In this document: in pieces, positions 35,727-47,326 of the stretch | Position numbering within the stretch: the stretch's first letter is position 1 | How the letters are laid out: each line of letters begins with the position of its first letter | From: Oehlia diaphana | Lineage: Eukaryota > Glomeromycota > Glomeromycetes > Glomerales > Glomeraceae | Reading direction: 5' to 3' | Assembly: GCA_003833135.1 (NCBI GenBank) | Contig: QZLH01000296.1 | Span: 1 to 64,000, forward strand | Length of the DNA: 64,000 nt | Notes under the pieces: generated by a model | Told to the model about the DNA's origin: nothing | Seen by the model: the letters and a program-made list of their open reading frames with translations, nothing else | Databases searched by the model: none | Made by a program: the position numbers and the translations under genes

Positions 35727-38703
35727 TCAAACCTGCATGAACAAATAGCTCACTCTTGGTGGCCATGATGCTGACATTGAAGGATTTATAGATATGATAG
35801 ATATGGGAGAAGTTGGAGGAATTGTTGACAATGATGTAAAATTTGAATTATTAACATCAACCTTTATTCGATTTTTTCTAACCCTAATAACTTGATCAGA
35901 TTCCTCTTCGTTTTGGGGGTTTCGGTCAGGCTTTGATGCTAATTTTCCACTTTTATTAATAATTGTTGAAGTGTTGATGGAAGAATTACACATATTACGT
36001 AATCGACTATTCCAAGGCCAAAATGATTTTATCTTTCTAATAACTCTAGCAACCCCATAAGTTGCAAAATAATCTGGATCACATATAATAAATTTCAATC
36101 CACCTAATAAAAGAAATATATAAATGAGCAAATGTTGTATCATCTTGAAACAAATAAATCCAATTTACAATTTATACCCGGTAATCGATCGGGATCTTTG
36201 AATCGCAACATAATAGCGAATAATGGAAAATGATTTAGGAATGCCAATAACGTTTCCATAACTGCTTGCAAAAAAATAACGGCTACACGACTCTACAAAA
36301 ATTAAATTTTATAAGTAATAAGTAATAATATGTTAATATATCCATAATTACTTACAGTTGCAAATGTAGCATAATAAACTACAACCGTAGGAAACAAAAA
36401 TGTTAATAATGTAAATAATATAGTGCCTAAAAGCAATTGATCCAAGTCGTAATCACAGGAATCAATACGATTACGTAAAGTGTTCCATTTTTTGCCTAAG
36501 AAATACAGGAAAAATCAATTTAGATAATTTATCATTTTTAAATTTTAAAACTAAGTTAAAATTAATACCTTGAAATAAATTAAATAAAGAATAAAGTATA
36601 GTAAGTTGCCAATTAAAAATTTTTGCAGCAACCATATAAAACAAGTAAATGTGAATTGTCATGAATGACAAAAAGTCTGAAAGTAATGACAAAACCATTG
36701 ATCCACCAAATATTCCAGATAATCCAATAATCCCGATAATAGATGGTGTCAACGGTCCTATAATTCCCGCACAGTCTATTTATATAGAAAAAATTATTAG
36801 CTCGTCGTAAAATTTAGTCACGTATCTTAATAAAAGAAATACCTTTCCAAAGTTCAATCAGCCGAAGGAAAAGTTCCCCCAAAAAACTGTCCAATTCACT
36901 ATTTAATTTCAATCCAGCCGGCCAACCCATTAGCCAATCTATCATCGATACTAATTTTTCTATCGTATAGCGCTAAAGTATTAATATAAGTTAATCAAAT
37001 TAATTTTAAATTAAAACTTGAATTGAACTAATAAGGACATTTCTTACATCCAGATAGTCCCTCAAAATGATGTTAGCCACGTACTCACTATTATTGACAA
37101 GAAAAGAACCGATCGTAAGTCCGATAATAATATCATTGGCCACAAGCCACATGCTGTTATAAAAGCTATAAATTAAAAATAATGAGTCTTTTTTTTTAAA
37201 AAAATATAAAATAAAATAAATAAAATAAATAAACAAATATTTAATGCATTCATTTTGGCTTCTCACCTAATATATTGTGCTCGTGTTGTTGCAGTATTTG
37301 TCCAATCCCTTCTCCTGAGTAGCATATATTGCCAAGGCCAAAAGCATGCCTGTTGAAGTCGTAAATCAATTTGTTGTGCTATATTAAAATATTATAAATT
37401 AGTTTTATTAATAATAAAATTTTTAATTAATTTAACATGTTTTAATAATAGAGTCGCAAAAATTAACAACTTTGCTTTACATGTCGCGGATAAATCTTTT
37501 AATGCCATTCCATTAAACATAGAAGGGGGAAATCGCAAATTCAAAATCCATAAAACCATCTCGGCAAATATTCTCACTAACATGAGAAAGACAATTATGG
37601 GTTGTACTAGAATCGGTCGAATAAAGGGTAGCATATATTTTATGGGATAAAGAACTCCCTTTTTAATAAAAATCGCTGATTGCAATATTGTCTCAGAAAC
37701 ACTAATGCTATTGCAATTACGTCTATTGGTGAAAAAACGGCATCTAGTGACGATGGCTGATTCAGTCTCAAAAGAAGAATTTATCTAAACCAAGAGAAAA
37801 AATAATTTTACAAATTAAACTCAAATTAAATGCAACTTTACGATGAAATTTTTGTCACTAACCTGATTTAAAATAAGTCTCATATCATTTATTTGCGTTC
37901 GCTGCTTCCCCGAACGTAAACGAGTGTTAATTATTTTTTTCATGTTTTTCATAGTAAATGAATCTTGACCAACTTTGTGACCGCTATTCTGTTGAATGTC
38001 TAATACTAACGGTTCAAGTGAGATGTATTGAAGTCTAGTTGGATTTGGTTGTTTATAGAAAATGATTTCCGAACTGACATCTGAATAACGATATCCACAA
38101 CAGTAAATTGATCTTGATAATTTTATTAAAAAAAATTTTAATAAATTGTCAAGTTTTGGCGTAAAAAACATTACTCTTACCTTAGGAAAGGCATGTTATT
38201 ACTTTGCAGTTGTATTGTCATCCATAAATTCGCTGTTTTCCTTTTATCTGCAACGCCTATATAAATAGATGATCCACTAAGGAAATCAATAATTAACCTA
38301 AAATAATTATAATAAAACTTATTTACCTTCTGCATTGAGTATACTTCCTCCTTCTCCGTTAGTATCATATAAAGTAGTCAAAACACCCAAAACTATTGGG
38401 GGTGCACCACACACCTTGCCCATATATACAAAAGATGAACTAGTATCTGTTGATAAAGCAGATAATGTGGCTTCCAGGTCATTAAGCTTAAATCAATTTC
38501 GGAATATAATAAGTAAATTATATAAACATTAATTAAACCTTTATTAAATTGTCAATATTGCTTACTTTCACATCCGAGATTACAGCAGCAATACAAGTGG
38601 TAAAACTACGAATGTTCCAACCGACCAAGAATCCTGCTTTAGTTCGAGGAGTGCATACATGCGCCGGCCAAAATATTTTTGATACAGCTCCCGGCGTGTT
38701 CAT
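35727..38703 (-). CDS. GPI1: GPI-GlcNAc transferase subunit Gpi1/PIG-Q
   Basis: Twelve exons from the start: 38566-38703, 38327-38486, 38181-38256, 37863-38112, 37481-37784, 37267-37378, 37048-37165, 36843-36972, 36569-36775, 36356-36495, 36178-36292, 35727-36103; 708 residues. Gpi1 is part of the ER enzyme that adds GlcNAc to phosphatidylinositol, the first step of GPI-anchor synthesis. Diagnostic stretches are [20 protein letters not shown] near the start, then [60 protein letters not shown] and [20 protein letters not shown], within several membrane segments. The acceptor of exon 4 is the least certain: 38112 gives the longer match and keeps the frame. A Ser/Thr-rich cytosolic tail ends the protein. 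Confidence 0.9.
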
Positions 38704-38833
38704 TTATTACTGTTTCTAAAATTTACATATAAACCTAAGAAAATAATATAATTTTATAATAGCGTTTAAAAAGTCTACACTATCTTTGTAACTAACCCCA
38801 AAATAGTTATGCAAAAAAGTTCAAGTAGTTCTG

Positions 38834-39265
38834 TCAGAAACTTCCCCTTCTTTGAAGATGTTCACGTGCTGAAGTTCTATATGGGTAACCGGTATTCTTT
38901 AAAAAAAAAAAAAAATGAAAATTTGACAATATCTACCTAAACAATTAAACCATAAAATCAGTGCTTACTCTTTTTGACTCGTAATCTGCAATTCTGTAAA
39001 GAGGAATAAGTATAAGAAGGAATAGTAAACTAAGTCCAATCAGTACGTAAAGAAGGTGACGCTAGAGTAATAGATAAATAATAAATATTGAAATACCAAT
39101 TTAAGGCGGGGTCCAACTGATACTATGATACAGAAATATAAATACCTTATGGGTAGTTGACGGAATGTCGTTGAATGTTTCGTATAACTTATTCACCAAG
39201 TTATTGTGACAAGCAATATAACCGACTCCAAAAGAGGCTATGGTACCCAGAAGGTACGCGTGCAT
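38834..39265 (-). CDS. Small two-TM protein of unknown function
   Basis: Exons from the start: 39146-39265, 38969-39061 and 38834-38896; 91 residues. It has a first membrane segment (YLLGTIASFGVGYIA), a polar loop (NNLVNKLYETFNDIPSTTHK), a second segment (LLYVLIGLSLLFLLILIPLY) and a basic tail ending SAREHLQRRGSF. All three exons are codon-phased and bounded by GT/AG. The first exon may extend upstream, as the sequence before the ATG could be an acceptor (TTAG then GCAACGCG). I do not recognise the family. It follows the same strand as GPI1 and starts 562 bp upstream of its ATG. Confidence 0.6.
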
Positions 39266-39768
39266 AAGTAATGGCGCGTTGCCTAATAATTAATATTAAA
39301 GTTCGCCACTGAATCAAAAAAAAGATTTTTTTCGAAATAAATCCCGGTAACTTTAACGTCAATCCGTTAAATTTATATTTTATAAACAATCATTATCAAA
39401 AATCGTTTCACGACAGGACATTTTCCCCGACAGTTAACGCCGGCCACTTGATCACCAACTCTGGTCGGCAAATATCCTGTTGCTAAATATTAATAAAAGT
39501 ATAAAAAGTACAACTTTATTTTTTTTTTTTATTATTACGATATAAAAAATAGATCGTAGAAAAAATTTATTTGCGTGCATATTTAATTATAATTTATTAC
39601 AAAATTTTACGTGACTATAATTTTTTTTTTGAAAAATATAAATGGAAAAAAAAAGCTATTCTAATTCCATTGCCATTCTAGCTATCCCACCAGAGTTTGA
39701 ATTACAATTACTGTATAAATTTTGATATATACGAATTGGAAGTTTAATTTACGCAATTTTTTGTTCAA

Positions 39769-40341
39769 TTATTCAATTGTGATTTGTTTTCCACTTTTCT
39801 CAACTTTGGGAACAACGATCGACAAAAGGCCATCTTTATAAGAAGCTTTTACGTTTTCTGGATCGATTCTGCCAGGAAATTGGAATGAACGTTGAAAATG
39901 ACCTCTTACTCTTTCGGAAGTCCAAAAAGTTGGTTTGGTTCCAGTACTAACAATACCACTAGTATCTGCTGCAACTACGTCACTAGAAGTGTCAGTTCCG
40001 GTGGATTCTGTTGTGGTACCACCAGTATCAACAGTTCGCATTCCCTCGGTAGAGGGCGCAGTTCCTTGCTCAATTTTACCTTTCATAATTAGTGTGCCAT
40101 CATCTAAGAATTCTACGGATAAATCCTCCTTTTTCATGCCAGGTACTTCAGCTTCAATGACATAGTTTTTATCGTTTTCTAAAACGTCAACAGAAGGGCG
40201 AAAGAAGCTTTGTTGATCAGATAAGGTAGGAAAAGAAGCAGGGAAGCGACGAGCGACATTAAACAGTGGTTCGTCTAATAATGAAAATGCTCGACCAATA
40301 TCATTGGCGAGTGATGGGAGAACGCGATTAATAAGAGACAT
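39769..40341 (-). CDS. Small heat-shock protein, Hsp20 family
   Basis: Single exon, 190 residues. The N-terminus is hydrophobic (SLLDEPLFNVARRFP). The alpha-crystallin domain begins at FFRPSVDVLENDKNYVIEAE and PGMKKEDLSVEF. It is interrupted by a Thr/Ser/Gly-rich insert (about 92-138) and resumes at RGHFQRSFQFPGRIDPENVK, with the GLLSIVVPK strand near the end. Such inserts are common in fungal Hsp20 proteins. It binds unfolding proteins to prevent aggregation. Absence of introns, unusual in this window, and the upstream heat-shock elements fit a rapidly induced gene. Confidence 0.93.
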   Translation of the reverse strand: MSLINRVLPSLANDIGRAFSLLDEPLFNVARRFPASFPTLSDQQSFFRPSVDVLENDKNYVIEAEVPGMKKEDLSVEFLDDGTLIMKGKIEQGTAPSTEGMRTVDTGGTTTESTGTDTSSDVVAADTSGIVSTGTKPTFWTSERVRGHFQRSFQFPGRIDPENVKASYKDGLLSIVVPKVEKSGKQITIE

Positions 40342-40437
40342 TTTGATAAAATACTACGTTTAATCTTTTTTGTTTCTTGATTTGATATTTTTTTTGATCT
40401 GATTTTTCGATTGAGATTTTTTTTTCTCGAGTTCAGG

Positions 40438-40446
40438 TTATTTATA
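40438..40446 (-). promoter_or_regulatory. TATA box of the Hsp20 gene
   Basis: TATAAATAA on the minus strand, about 100 nt upstream of the start codon and just downstream of two heat-shock elements. Confidence 0.6.
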
Positions 40447-40468
40447 TGTACATAAAAGTCATCAACTA

Positions 40469-40481
40469 GAAATTGCTAGAA
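40469..40481 (-). promoter_or_regulatory. Heat-shock element 1
   Basis: GAAatTGCtaGAA matches the GAAnnTTCnnGAA heat-shock factor site with one mismatch in the middle unit. About 25 bp upstream of the Hsp20 TATA box. Confidence 0.5.
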
Positions 40482-40512
40482 AGAGATTTGTAATATTATT
40501 ACGCGCGAGTTG

Positions 40513-40530
40513 TTCTAGCTGATTCGGGAA
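40513..40530. promoter_or_regulatory. Heat-shock element 2, four units
   Basis: TTCtaGCTgaTTCggGAA has four alternating units spaced by 2 bp, three of them perfect. It lies about midway between the divergent Hsp20 (ATG 40341) and CCT2 (ATG 40635) genes, so it could serve both. Confidence 0.65.
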
Positions 40531-40634
40531 ACTAAATTTATTATATCACGTGACCCATAATGTCACAATTGATGCACTGAAGTAATCCAAATCTAACATT
40601 AGATCTTTTCACTTTTCTTACTTTTCTTTATATC

Positions 40635-43364
40635 ATGGTTAGTGCTTAGCGAAAAAATTTTTTTTTTTATCCTTTTTATTCGAGATCTTAATAGTTTACA
40701 ATTACAGTCTTTAGCACCAGTACAAATTTTTAAGGATGAAGCAACGGAGGAACGTGCTGAGAACGCGCGTTTGGTAAGTTATCATCTCTTTTTTACATAA
40801 TCAAAATCCAACAACTTAAAAATTTTTTTTTACTTAAGTCTTCTTTCATTGGGGCGATCGCTATTGGTGACCTGGTAAAGAGTACATTGGGACCAAAGGG
40901 AATGGTATGAAGAAATCAACTGAACAGGTTGGCGCTATCGCATGAGTTTATGTCCAATATTTATTTTGTAGTCAATAATTTTCTTTTTTTATAGGATAAG
41001 ATCTTACAATCGGTGACTCAAGGCGATATAATGGTAACGAATGATGGTGCCACAATACTCAAAAATATCGCTCTTGATAACGCAGCTGCTAAGGTTTTAG
41101 TTAGTATCCTTGACATGAATCTATGCGATCTATGTGAATGAATAAATCTTTATATCGTTCAATCTAATCTCAAATGACTTACATTGTACAAATAGTCCTG
41201 GAGATTCAGATGCATCGCAGAATTACAATTACTATTAATTACTATTACGATGGAGATTCATTTTTACTCGTAAACTCCTTAACTTTTAATTTTAGATATA
41301 TCTAAAGTTCAAGATGATGAGGTTGGCGACGGAACAACATCTGTTTGCGTTCTTGCAGCGGAATTATTGCGCGAAGCTGAAAGGCTTGTAAACCAAAAAA
41401 TCCACCCTCAAACTATTATTGAAGGTTATCGTATTGCTAATGCTGCAGCATTTAAGGCCTTAGAGGCATCCGCTGTTGATAACGGGTAATTACTAGATAA
41501 TTATTTTGTACTCATTATATTAGTGTTTTTGTCAGCTCTAACGTTTGTTTTTAGAGCGAATCCGGAAATTTTTCGCAGGGATTTAATTAACATTGCTCGA
41601 ACTACTTTGAGCTCTAAAGTTTTATCGCAAGATAAAGATTATTTTGCTAATCTTGCTGTTGACGCTGTTTTAAGGCTCAAAGTAAAAATTTATCTTCTAC
41701 GTTTAAAAGTATATTAATGTTACATATATTTAAATTATCAAAATGGTTTACATATAATGCGATAAATTTACATAGGGCAGTACAAATCTTGAACACATTC
41801 AAATCATCAAAAAGGTTGGTGGTAGACTTATTGATTCCTATCTTGATGAAGGTCGGTACATTATTATATTTTTATTTTATTTTATGTACAAAGTACTAAA
41901 TTATTTCCTATTTTATAGGATTTATTCTGGACAAAAAAATCGGTGTAAACCAGCCAAAGAGGATTGAAAACGCAAAAATTTTGATTGCAAATACACGTTT
42001 GTGTTATTTATTTGATTGAATAAAATTACTTCATAAAATGCTTAGCTATTTACAATAAAATATAATTAGCGATGGATACCGACAAGATTAAAATCTTTGG
42101 TGCGCGTGTTCGCGTTGATGCTACTGGCAAATTAGCTGAATTGGAAAGGGCTGAACGTGTATGTCTCTATTGAAATTGTTTATACAATTTATGTAATAGG
42201 GTTTAATAAATAACCTTTATTCTTTAAAAAAATTGACAGGACAAAATGAAGGAGAAAGTTGAAAAGATCAAGTCGCATGGCATAAATTGTTTTGTCAATC
42301 GTCAATTGATCTATAATTGGCCCGAGCAACTATTTGCCGATTCTAGTATCGTGTCAATTGAGCATGCAGACTTTGATGGTGTTGAAAGATTGGCTTTAGT
42401 TACCGGTAAGTTTATAGGATATAAACGTTCGGAGTATTCTTAGATCTCCATTATAATGTTATATATACTTAATTAGGCGGTGAAATTGCATCAACATTTG
42501 ACCATCCCGAACTTGTAAAACTTGGTCATTGTGATCTTATTGAAGAAACTATTATTGGAGAAGACAAGGTTTTTATCCCTCAATTTCATCGTATATTTCC
42601 TATACTTTTCTAATTAGTTTTACAATTATAGTTGATAAAATTTTCCGGAGTAGCCGCCGGCGAAGCTTGTACGATTGTACTGCGTGGTGCTACAAATCAA
42701 TTGTTAGATGAAGCTGAACGATCGTTGCATGATGCATTGAGTGTGTTATCACAAACTGTAAAGGAAACACGTACAGTGCTAGGTGGAGGTTGTTCAGAAA
42801 TGTTAATGTCTAAAGCAGTTGATGAAATGGCAGCAAAAACTGCTGGTAAGAAAGCTATTGCGATTGAATCTTTTGCAAAGGCTTTAAGACAAGTAAGTAC
42901 GATTATAATGGTCTTTTAATGGAAGTTCATCATAATGTATAATTTTATCATTTCAAATTAGATCCCTACTATTTTGGCTGATAATGCTGGTTATGATAGT
43001 GCAGATCTAGTTTCTAGACTGCGTGCTGCTCATAACGAGGGAAAGTCGACGTACGGCTTAGGTTAGCAATTTTATAATATATTTTATTTATGTGTTTTTA
43101 TTATGTTAATACTTACTCTTTTTTTTTAGATATGGAAAATAACAATATTGGAGATGTGCGTGAAAAAGGGGTCACTGAATCATTTAAGCTTAAGCAACAA
43201 ATTTTAATTAGTGCATCAGAGGCTGCAGAAATGATTTTACGCGTAGATGATATTATTCGATGTGCGCCAAGGTACGATAAATTTTTTTCGTAAATACATC
43301 TTAAATTTAATTATTTAATTATTAACGAAACAATATACTAATTAGGAAACGTGAAGGACAATGA
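40635..43364 (+). CDS. CCT2: Chaperonin CCT subunit beta
   Basis: Fifteen exons: 40635-40637, 40708-40773, 40839-40904, 40995-41103, 41296-41485, 41555-41681, 41776-41851, 41919-41996, 42070-42158, 42240-42405, 42477-42568, 42632-42892, 42962-43061, 43130-43271, 43346-43364; 527 residues. The first coding exon is the ATG alone, giving [19 protein letters not shown], the usual CCT2 start. Chaperonin motifs are [23 protein letters not shown] and EVGDGTTSV for ATP binding, then GGGCSEMLM, with [11 protein letters not shown] and [20 protein letters not shown] near the end. CCT2 is one of eight subunits of the cytosolic ring that folds actin, tubulin and WD proteins. Confidence 0.95.
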
Positions 43365-43636
43365 GAGATTAAAAGGTAATTTATGGATTGCGTAGCATTA
43401 TACGTATTTATAATTTTTTTTAAAAAAATTTTGAAACGCTAGATTTAAATAAATAAAGTTTATTTCACGTGATTCCTATTTGTAAATAATATAGTTCGGG
43501 CCGTTCGGGCCGAAACTTTTAAAAACGCGGCAGCGCGTTGCCAAATGTAAATCATTTCTTTATTTAATTCGTATCTTTTAAAAATGATGTTACGATTCAA
43601 TTTTGTTGTATCGCTGCAAAAAATTTTTGTTCCATA

Positions 43637-44618
43637 ATGTCTTCAGAAACTAAAGCAGAAACTTCAAGCGGTAGCAATAAAATTAACGGAAAAGCTAAAG
43701 GAAATTTAAATAGTTATTTATTACTTTATAATGCAGCTTCCTGGGCTGGTTGGACTTACGTTCTTACGGTATCTGTGTTGGAGTTATTTAAAAATGGAGG
43801 GGACGTTACAAAATTATATGATAGAATTGGGTGGACATTAACACTAGTACAAACTGCTGCTATCTTGGAGGTATTTTCAAATGATTGATGTACATTAAGC
43901 TTTTATGAAATAACCAATTTTTGATTTCGCTATACAATACTACAGATATTTCATGTTCTTTTAGGTAAATTTTTAATTCAAATAAATCTCGAATCGAGAT
44001 ATATATATATATATATGTATCAAGATGAATCTATTCATTGATCTTATTCTAATATTAATAGGACTTGTCAGATCTCCTTTCATAACTACAGTTATTCAAG
44101 TTAGTTCACGTCTAACTCTCGTTTGGTTAATTGTGAATAAATTTCCAGAGGTAAAATACATTCCTACTTAAAATTTAGACCAAGATTATTAAAATCATTA
44201 ATCCTTTTAGGTAAGACCTCATTGGGCATTTACAAGCATGACAATTGCATGGAGTATAACTGAATGTATTCGGTATGCATTTTATGGTTTAAATCTTATA
44301 GGAAACCAACCAGGCTGGTTGTTATGGTGCAGGTAATTTATCCTTTTTTTTTAAATTACCTTTGATAATTATTAATTAAATCTGTCCTTTCGTAAAAGGT
44401 ATACATTTTTTTTTATATTATATCCTGTTGGGGCAGGTAGTGAATCAATTTTAGTATTTGAATCATTACCGTTTGCTATAAGGATTAGTCAATCTTTTTA
44501 TTGGATATTGGTTATATTATTATTAATTTATGTTCCGGGATTTTATACAATGTATACTCATATGATTGGTCAACGTAGAAAAATTTTGGGTAAAGGAAAA
44601 GTAAAGAAAAATCAATAA
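43637..44618 (+). CDS. PHS1: Very-long-chain 3-hydroxyacyl-CoA dehydratase (Phs1/HACD)
   Basis: Exons 43637-43870, 43946-43964, 44062-44150, 44211-44332 and 44399-44618 give 227 residues. Six or so membrane segments start at LLLYNAASWAGWTYVL. Family signatures are EIFHVLLGLVRSPF, SRLTLVW and RPHWAFTSMTIAWSITECIR. The active-site segment ILYPVGAGSE supplies the catalytic Tyr163 and Glu170. The enzyme carries out the third step of the ER fatty-acid elongation cycle. Exon 2 is only 19 nt. The C-terminus is basic (RRKILGKGKVKKNQ), consistent with an ER-retention signal. Confidence 0.93.
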
Positions 44619-45337
44619 TCACGCGGATGCATTATGATAAGGATATTTTAAGTAAAATTTTTCGCGCAATTTAGTTGATTAGTTTATGCTACTATATGCT
44701 GGCAAAAAGTAATCGGAAATTTGCCAAAAGGGTTAATATTAGGTGTATAAAATTTTATCTTATTTCTTTGTCATATAATCGATTTTTTTTTTTTTCAAAA
44801 AAACCCATTAAAGTTTTAAGCAAGGTAAAAATTTAATAAAGTATAATTATAATAAAAAATTATAAATTAATTGATTTATTAAAAAAATTTTGTTGTTACT
44901 TAATTATAAATTGACATTAAAGTCGACTCAAAAATCGTTAAAATAAAGATTTTAGATATATTACACTTGTTTTAAGTGATATTTTTCATATATTTTAAAT
45001 CAGAATTTCAGATTAAATATTTTACAATTTTTTTTTTGAATTAAAAAATCAATTGTGAGACAAAGAAATAAGATAAAAGGCTGATAATTTATATACGTAA
45101 TAGTGATACATTTGGCAACAAATCTACAAAATTTGAAGCAATTTAATCATTGGTTTCTCATTTATCGAATTTTTTTGCAATTCCGATTATTTTATGCCAG
45201 CACTGTACCTAAATTTATATATAGTAGTAATCACTTCTAGTTTATTCATTGATAAGTCTATTATTTTATTATTTCATAGAAATTTTCTTTTAAATAAAAT
45301 TGTTTTTAAAGGATGAAATGAAAATAAAGGAGTTCAT
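44619..45337. other. Convergent intergenic region filled by an inverted-repeat element
   Basis: Most of the interval is the 44692-45207 element. No gene is seen. Confidence 0.6.
44692..45207. mobile_element. Tc1/mariner-like MITE, ~515 bp
   Basis: Left end TGCTGGCAAAAAGTAATCGG (44697-44716) pairs with the right end CCGATTATTTTATGCCAGCA (45183-45202). A second inner inverted pair, TTTTATCTTATTTCTTTGTC at about 44754, matches GACAAAGAAATAAGATAAAA at 45059-45078. The right end continues to CACTG followed by TA, so the full terminus is probably CAGTGCTGGCA with a TA target site, as in mariner-type elements. No transposase is present. Confidence 0.7.
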
Positions 45338-46897
45338 TCATCCAAAAGTAAATTGAGAACCACCACCAGGAGGCCTCAAAATACTAATAACAAAGTTTGA
45401 ATTAATATCTGTAACATAAATTAACGTTATCATCAAAAGACATAACTCTCTACTCACCGACTTGAAGGCTTAACAGAAGAACGTTGCGGTGGTGGATTAC
45501 CTCCATCGTCACCCAATTCAACGGATGATTCGATCTGAGATTTTCCTCGTCTTCTTGAAGATCCCGTTATGGAAGAAGTATCATGTTGCGAATCATCATC
45601 GCCTCCAATAGAAAACTGAGAAACATTCTTATTTGAATTGAACCTGCGGTTAGTATCTAAAAAAAAAAATTTGCTTGTTAATATCAAACTTAAATTACTA
45701 AGTTAATAAAATATTAACATATTTACTTACTATCTTCGGAAGTGGTATCACTATCACCAAAAAGCGAAGATGTTTTACCACCAGCGCCTCCAGGTTGATT
45801 GACGCGACTAGTATGACGCTTGCCACGTTGAACGACTGAAATTTTTTAAAAGTATTTAATGATCAAACTTAAATTATATAATGATTAAATGATGTATTTA
45901 CTTACTCTCCTCATGGGCATCACTTCTCATATCATCGAAAATAGTAGATTTACCGCCAGTACCGCCGGGTTGATTGACGCGACTAGATGTATGAACAGGT
46001 CGACGACCAGCCGGTTCTATATTTATTGTTTCATATTAAATTATATAATTTATTTTTCTTTTCTTAAAAAAAAAATGATTTACAAAACTTACGGGTAAGG
46101 TTCATTTTCCCAATACCAGCAGACAAATGATCAGTTTTACCAAATGGATTGAGATGAGCAGATGATATATCGCGTATTGCATCAACTTGTCTATCACTAA
46201 CAATAGGCCAAGAGTTCTTATCGGAAATTCTGTATGATATATTGATTAGTTAATTATAGTGACATATTATATTTTGCTGCGTGATAATTCAAATATTTAC
46301 AATCTAAGTTGTTTCAAAGCAGATGCTTGATCCCAATATACACGCTTTTATTTATGATAAATAAAATAAATTATGATTAATAAGATAAATGAGAATTTTA
46401 CATAAGTCACAAAGATCATAAAATAATTAAAATATCATGTTACGAGATAATCACATACTATGGAAGATATTCTATCACCTTCAAATGATGCAGAAGTAAT
46501 CTACGATATGAAAAATAAATTAATATTACGGTCAGCTAATATGTACTACATAAAAACACAATAATCTTAACATAAAACTTACGGTAGGAATTACAACTTG
46601 ATTTTCAATCGTATATCGACTATCAACGCCTGGTACGAGCCAAGCACCATCGCCACTAATAAAATTAATCGTAGTTTCCGATTCTTCAACAACAGAGTTT
46701 TCTCCAATAGTTTGGATAATCACCTTTTCTTTTACACTAATTATGCGAGAGTCATATGCTGTAGAAAGAAACTGCCTAACAGCATCATAACCTCTTGCAC
46801 CAGAAGCAGTTGGTACGAAAACAAATGAAGCATTGTCAGTGAAATGATCACCATCACGTTGCTTTTTGTATTGTTCCCAAACTTCTCCAATAGCCAT
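45338..46897 (-). CDS. NTF2-like domain protein with Jupiter/HN1-like C-terminal motifs
   Basis: Exons from the start: 46583-46897, 46459-46500, 46301-46344, 46093-46229, 45906-46016, 45731-45835, 45458-45656, 45338-45383; 332 residues. The N-terminal ~150 residues form an NTF2/SnoaL-like cone fold (GARGYDAVRQFLSTAY, VVEESETTINFISGDGAWLV, SFEGDRISSIRVYWDQASAL). The tail is disordered and carries SSRVNQPGGTGGKSTIFDD, TSRVNQPGGAGGKTSSLFGD and, at the very end, SSRILRPPGGGSQFTFG. These strongly resemble the SSRVLxPPGG motif of animal Jupiter/HN1 (JPT) proteins. The final acceptor at 45384 is chosen because it alone keeps the frame and the motif. Function is unknown; the NTF2-like part may bind a small ligand or a partner protein. 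Confidence 0.78.
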
Positions 46898-47326
46898 TCG
46901 TATTATTTAATTGAATATTTCGCGTGAAGTAATGTGAATAATAAATAATATATAAATCGTCGTATTTGCTAAGAAGTTTAGGTTTTCAATTTAATAATAG
47001 AAGCCTACAATTCTTAAAATAAAAATACGCGTCCTCGAAAAAATGAGTTAAAATTACTTTCAAGACAATGGAACATATTATATTGAACGTATAGTTGCAC
47101 CGAATGAACGTAAATATGGCATCTCATTTTCACAAGTACAAAACCAAATTGAGTGATTCGTCCTCGTGATGCTACAAACTTTTGTACATAGTTTATATTT
47201 ATCTAGTCCACAATCATTTAATTTGAACCATACAGACTACATCTTTTCTATTAATTAATACTTGTTAAAAAAAAGAAATTCAAAAATGCAGGATAATAAT
47301 GATTTTAACAGACAGACATTAAAGAT
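46898..47326. other. Intergenic
   Basis: Upstream region of the NTF2-like gene and 3' end of the Oca-like gene. Nothing notable. Confidence 0.5.
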
